Below, one piece after another: positions 62,358 to 64,000 of a DNA stretch of 64,000 bases. Origin of the DNA: Chloroflexota bacterium (lineage in GTDB: Bacteria; Chloroflexota; Dormibacteria; Dormibacterales; Dormibacteraceae); contig VBGR01000056.1 of NCBI GenBank assembly GCA_005880695.1, positions 1 through 64,000 on the forward strand, in the 5' to 3' direction. The notes under the pieces are model-generated. The model saw only the letters and a list, made by a program, of their open reading frames with translations, was not told where the DNA came from and did not search any database. The translations under genes were made by a program, and so were the position numbers. Position 1 is the first letter of the stretch. Each line of letters begins with the position of its first letter.

Positions 62358-62884
62358 ACGCCGGCACGCCTGTCCATGAAGCCTTCGTCGACCAGGTAGC
62401 GCCGGAGCGACGCGTAGTCGTTGTGAAACTCCGCCAGGATGGCGTTCACCTCCAGCTCGACATAGCGCCGGTCGGGCGCGAACTTACCGGCCAGCCAGCG
62501 CAGTACCACGAGCCGCTTCCGATGCGTGGCCGGGATCTGCTTCAGCCGGCCGCTCTCCAGGTAATCGCCGAGCACCTTGCGCTCCCAGGCGTCCGCCTCC
62601 AGGTCGTCCGGAATCTCCGCCAGCCGCTCCGGTGCCAGCTGGCGGCTTAGAGACCGCAGAGGCGCCGGGTTGAAGTGGTAGACATGGGTCGTCCCTTCCG
62701 AGCGCATCGACGCCAGGCCGACCTCGCGCAGCGCCGCCAGATGGTGGGAAACGGTCGGCGCCCTCAGGCCCAGCAACGTCGCCAGCTCTTCGACGCTCCG
62801 CTCCCGGTCGGCGAGCAGGCCCAGGATCTTGAGCCGGCTCTCGTCGGCGAGCACCTTCAGGAAGGGCAATACTTCGATGTCCAT
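62330..62884 (-). CDS. ArsR-family regulator with C-terminal DUF2087 domain
   Basis: 184 residues. Residues 1-90 are an ArsR winged helix (LPFLKVLADESRLKILGLLADRERSVEELATLLGLRAPTVSHHLAALREVGLASMR). Residues 100-180 match DUF2087 (GRLKQIPATHRKRLVVLRWLAGKFAPDRRYVELEVNAILAEFHNDYASLRRYLVDEGFMDRRAGVYWR). No ArsR-type Cys metal ligands are visible, so the signal is probably not arsenite. A TAGGAT -10 element lies 9 nt before the ATG. It is divergent from coaX and convergent with the methyltransferase; it may control either. Confidence 0.9.
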   Translation of the reverse strand: MDIEVLPFLKVLADESRLKILGLLADRERSVEELATLLGLRAPTVSHHLAALREVGLASMRSEGTTHVYHFNPAPLRSLSRQLAPERLAEIPDDLEADAWERKVLGDYLESGRLKQIPATHRKRLVVLRWLAGKFAPDRRYVELEVNAILAEFHNDYASLRRYLVDEGFMDRRAGVYWRTETAE

Positions 62885-62889
62885 CTAAC

Positions 62890-62899
62890 TAGTATCCTA
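62890..62899. promoter_or_regulatory. Overlapping divergent -10 elements of arsR-like gene and coaX
   Basis: On the plus strand TAGTAT (62890-62895) ends 9 nt before coaX GTG 62905. On the minus strand TAGGAT (62899 down to 62894) ends 9 nt before ATG 62884. The two share two base pairs within a 20-bp intergenic gap, and neither start has a Shine-Dalgarno site. Confidence 0.5.
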
Positions 62900-62904
62900 C
62901 GCGA

Positions 62905-63678
62905 GTGCTCCTGGCGATCGACGCCGGCAACACGCACGTGGTCTTCGGCGTCTACGAGGCGGAGCGCCTGGAGGCCAGCTGGCGCGTGTCCACGCCCCCG
63001 ACCTGGACCGGCGACGAGGTTGCCATGCTCCTGCGGGACCTCTTCGCGCTGCGCAATGTCGACCTCGGAAAGGTCGACGGCGTGGTCATCGGAAGCGTCG
63101 TCCCCAACCTGAATCAGGGCCTCCTCGAAGCGGCCGAGACCCACCTGAAGGTGGCTCCGGTCATGGTCGGCCCGGGCGTCAAGACCGGTGTCCGGATCCT
63201 CTACGAGAACCCGAAAGAGGTGGGCGCCGACCGGATCGCCAATTCGCTGGCCGCTTTTCGGAAGTTCGGTGGACCGGTGATCGTGATCGACTTCGGGACC
63301 GCCGTCACCTATGACGCGATCTCGGCCGGCGGCGAGTACGTCGGCGGCGCCATCGCGCCCGGCGTGGAGATCTCCCTGGAAGCGCTGATCGAGCACACCG
63401 CGCGGCTCTTCAGAGTCGAGCTCACGCCGCCTGACTCGGTCATCGGCAAGACCACCGTGGCGGCCATCCAGTCCGGACTCTTCTGGGGCTTCGTGGGCCA
63501 GATCGAAGGGATGGTGGGGCGCATGTCGGAAGAGCTCGGCGGCGGCGCTCATGTCGTGGCGACCGGCGGCCAGGCGGAGCTGGTAGCTGGCCTGACGCAC
63601 GTGATCGAGGCCGTGGAGCCCCAGCTGACGCTAGACGGACTGCGGCTGATCTATCTCCAAAACTCGCCTGGAGGGTGA
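62905..63678 (+). CDS. coaX: Type III pantothenate kinase
   Basis: 257 residues, ASKHA fold. It starts coenzyme A synthesis by phosphorylating pantothenate. Motifs: LLAIDAGNTHVVFGVYE (phosphate loop), GVVIGSVVPNLNQGL, NPKEVGADRIANSLAAFRKFG, VIVIDFGTAVTYDAISAGGEYVGGAIAPGVEISLEAL. The GTG start is 9 nt after TAGTAT, with no ribosome site. The downstream truncated gene begins 19 bp after its stop and is likely in the same transcript. Confidence 0.96.
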   Translation: MLLAIDAGNTHVVFGVYEAERLEASWRVSTPPTWTGDEVAMLLRDLFALRNVDLGKVDGVVIGSVVPNLNQGLLEAAETHLKVAPVMVGPGVKTGVRILYENPKEVGADRIANSLAAFRKFGGPVIVIDFGTAVTYDAISAGGEYVGGAIAPGVEISLEALIEHTARLFRVELTPPDSVIGKTTVAAIQSGLFWGFVGQIEGMVGRMSEELGGGAHVVATGGQAELVAGLTHVIEAVEPQLTLDGLRLIYLQNSPGG

Positions 63679-63697
63679 TACAAAGGGGCGTCCCGCG

Positions 63698-64000
63698 ATG
63701 AAAGCAGCGCTCCTCCCGGTGCACGTCGGCCCCGGAGTGGACTCCGGGCGGCTCGACCGCATGCTCGCCGACCTCGGGCTGGAGCCTGTCGAGCTGAGCC
63801 GCGCGGTGGCGCCCGACAGCCCCGCTCTCTACCTTGTCGCCGCGGCCAGCTTGAAGTCGCCGGAGCAGCTGCGGACGCTCTCCCGGGGCGGCGCGGTGGT
63901 GGTCCTTCATGAGGACGCCGAAGTTCCGCCGGCGGGCTGGGACGGCGACGCGGTCTGGGTGCCGGCGGCGGCGCCTGCCCGCGTCCTCGCGGCCGCGCTC
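63698..64000 (+). CDS. Unrecognised protein, 3' end outside the window
   Basis: 101 codons are visible from ATG 63698. The start MKAALLPVHVGPGVDSGRLDRMLADLGLEPVELSRAVA and SRGGAVVVLHEDAEVPPAGWDGDAVWVPAAAPARVLAAAL suggests an alpha/beta domain resembling a receiver-like or nucleotide-fold N-terminal region, but there is no secure motif. It follows coaX by 19 bp. Confidence 0.55.
   Translation, partial: MKAALLPVHVGPGVDSGRLDRMLADLGLEPVELSRAVAPDSPALYLVAAASLKSPEQLRTLSRGGAVVVLHEDAEVPPAGWDGDAVWVPAAAPARVLAAAL

Overview
The window is about 64 kb of GC-rich bacterial chromosome. It holds some 70 protein genes, tightly packed and often overlapping by 4 bp, with many GTG and TTG starts. I see no rRNA, tRNA, CRISPR array, insertion sequence or prophage. 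The mix of families suggests a soil-type monoderm lineage near Chloroflexota/Dormibacterota or the Actinobacteria. That mix includes an F420/FMN-type nitroreductase relative, a short HisG with HisZ, type III pantothenate kinase, a split cytochrome b with Rieske protein, a PucR-type regulator, an actinobacterial-style arg operon and a LivKHMGF transporter. The placement is inference from gene content only. I saw no lipopolysaccharide or outer-membrane genes.

Layout. 1-7.4 kb: scattered single genes, including a VOC protein, a DUF385 protein, DedA, a class II aldolase, two large secreted proteins and an AceK (isocitrate dehydrogenase kinase/phosphatase) homologue, plus a 26-residue Lys/Ala/Pro peptide gene. 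7.4-13.5 kb: small proteins, a GT-C membrane glycosyltransferase, a zinc-ribbon protein, acylphosphatase, a GAF-PucR regulator and a methyltransferase. 13.5-20.1 kb: glnA, thioredoxin, a membrane GT2 enzyme, the cytochrome b/Rieske cluster and trpS. 20.2-30.8 kb: surface-polysaccharide genes (sugar transferase, YfhO-type protein, RmlA/RmlB, three glycosyltransferases), interrupted by an exonuclease gene and dinB. 30.8-35.9 kb: livKHMGF. 36.1-46.3 kb: UDP-glucuronate and UDP-xylose synthesis, the SAM cycle (apt, ahcY, metK), then GDP-mannose synthesis. 46.3-54.5 kb: an orphan amino-acid receptor, a TPR protein and the his operon (hisZ-G-D-B-H-orf-F-I). 54.5-61.9 kb: argC-J-B-D-R-G-H. 61.8-64 kb: methyltransferase, ArsR-DUF2087 regulator, coaX and a truncated gene.

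How the genes work together. Two amino-acid operons are nearly complete but lack specific steps: no hisA, hisC or hisE, and no argF. The arg operon carries its own repressor gene, and a candidate ARG-box region lies directly before argC. The sugar-nucleotide genes (dTDP-, UDP- and GDP-linked) can feed the glycosyltransferases upstream. ahcY and metK sit close together, so SAM synthesis and S-adenosylhomocysteine removal are linked.

The most unusual signals concern expression rather than a new enzyme system. (1) At about a dozen gene starts a TAnnnT -10-like hexamer lies only 6-9 nt before the start codon with no Shine-Dalgarno site, which implies leaderless transcripts. In two places a single 20-23 bp gap serves two divergent genes through overlapping -10 elements. 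(2) Three genes (argH, a GT2 gene and the UDP-glucuronate decarboxylase gene) have their best-supported N-terminus at ATA or ATT codons overlapping the upstream stop codon. (3) hisZ has conserved N-terminal coding sequence with no start codon. (4) The AceK homologue has Glu where the catalytic-site Asp is expected.
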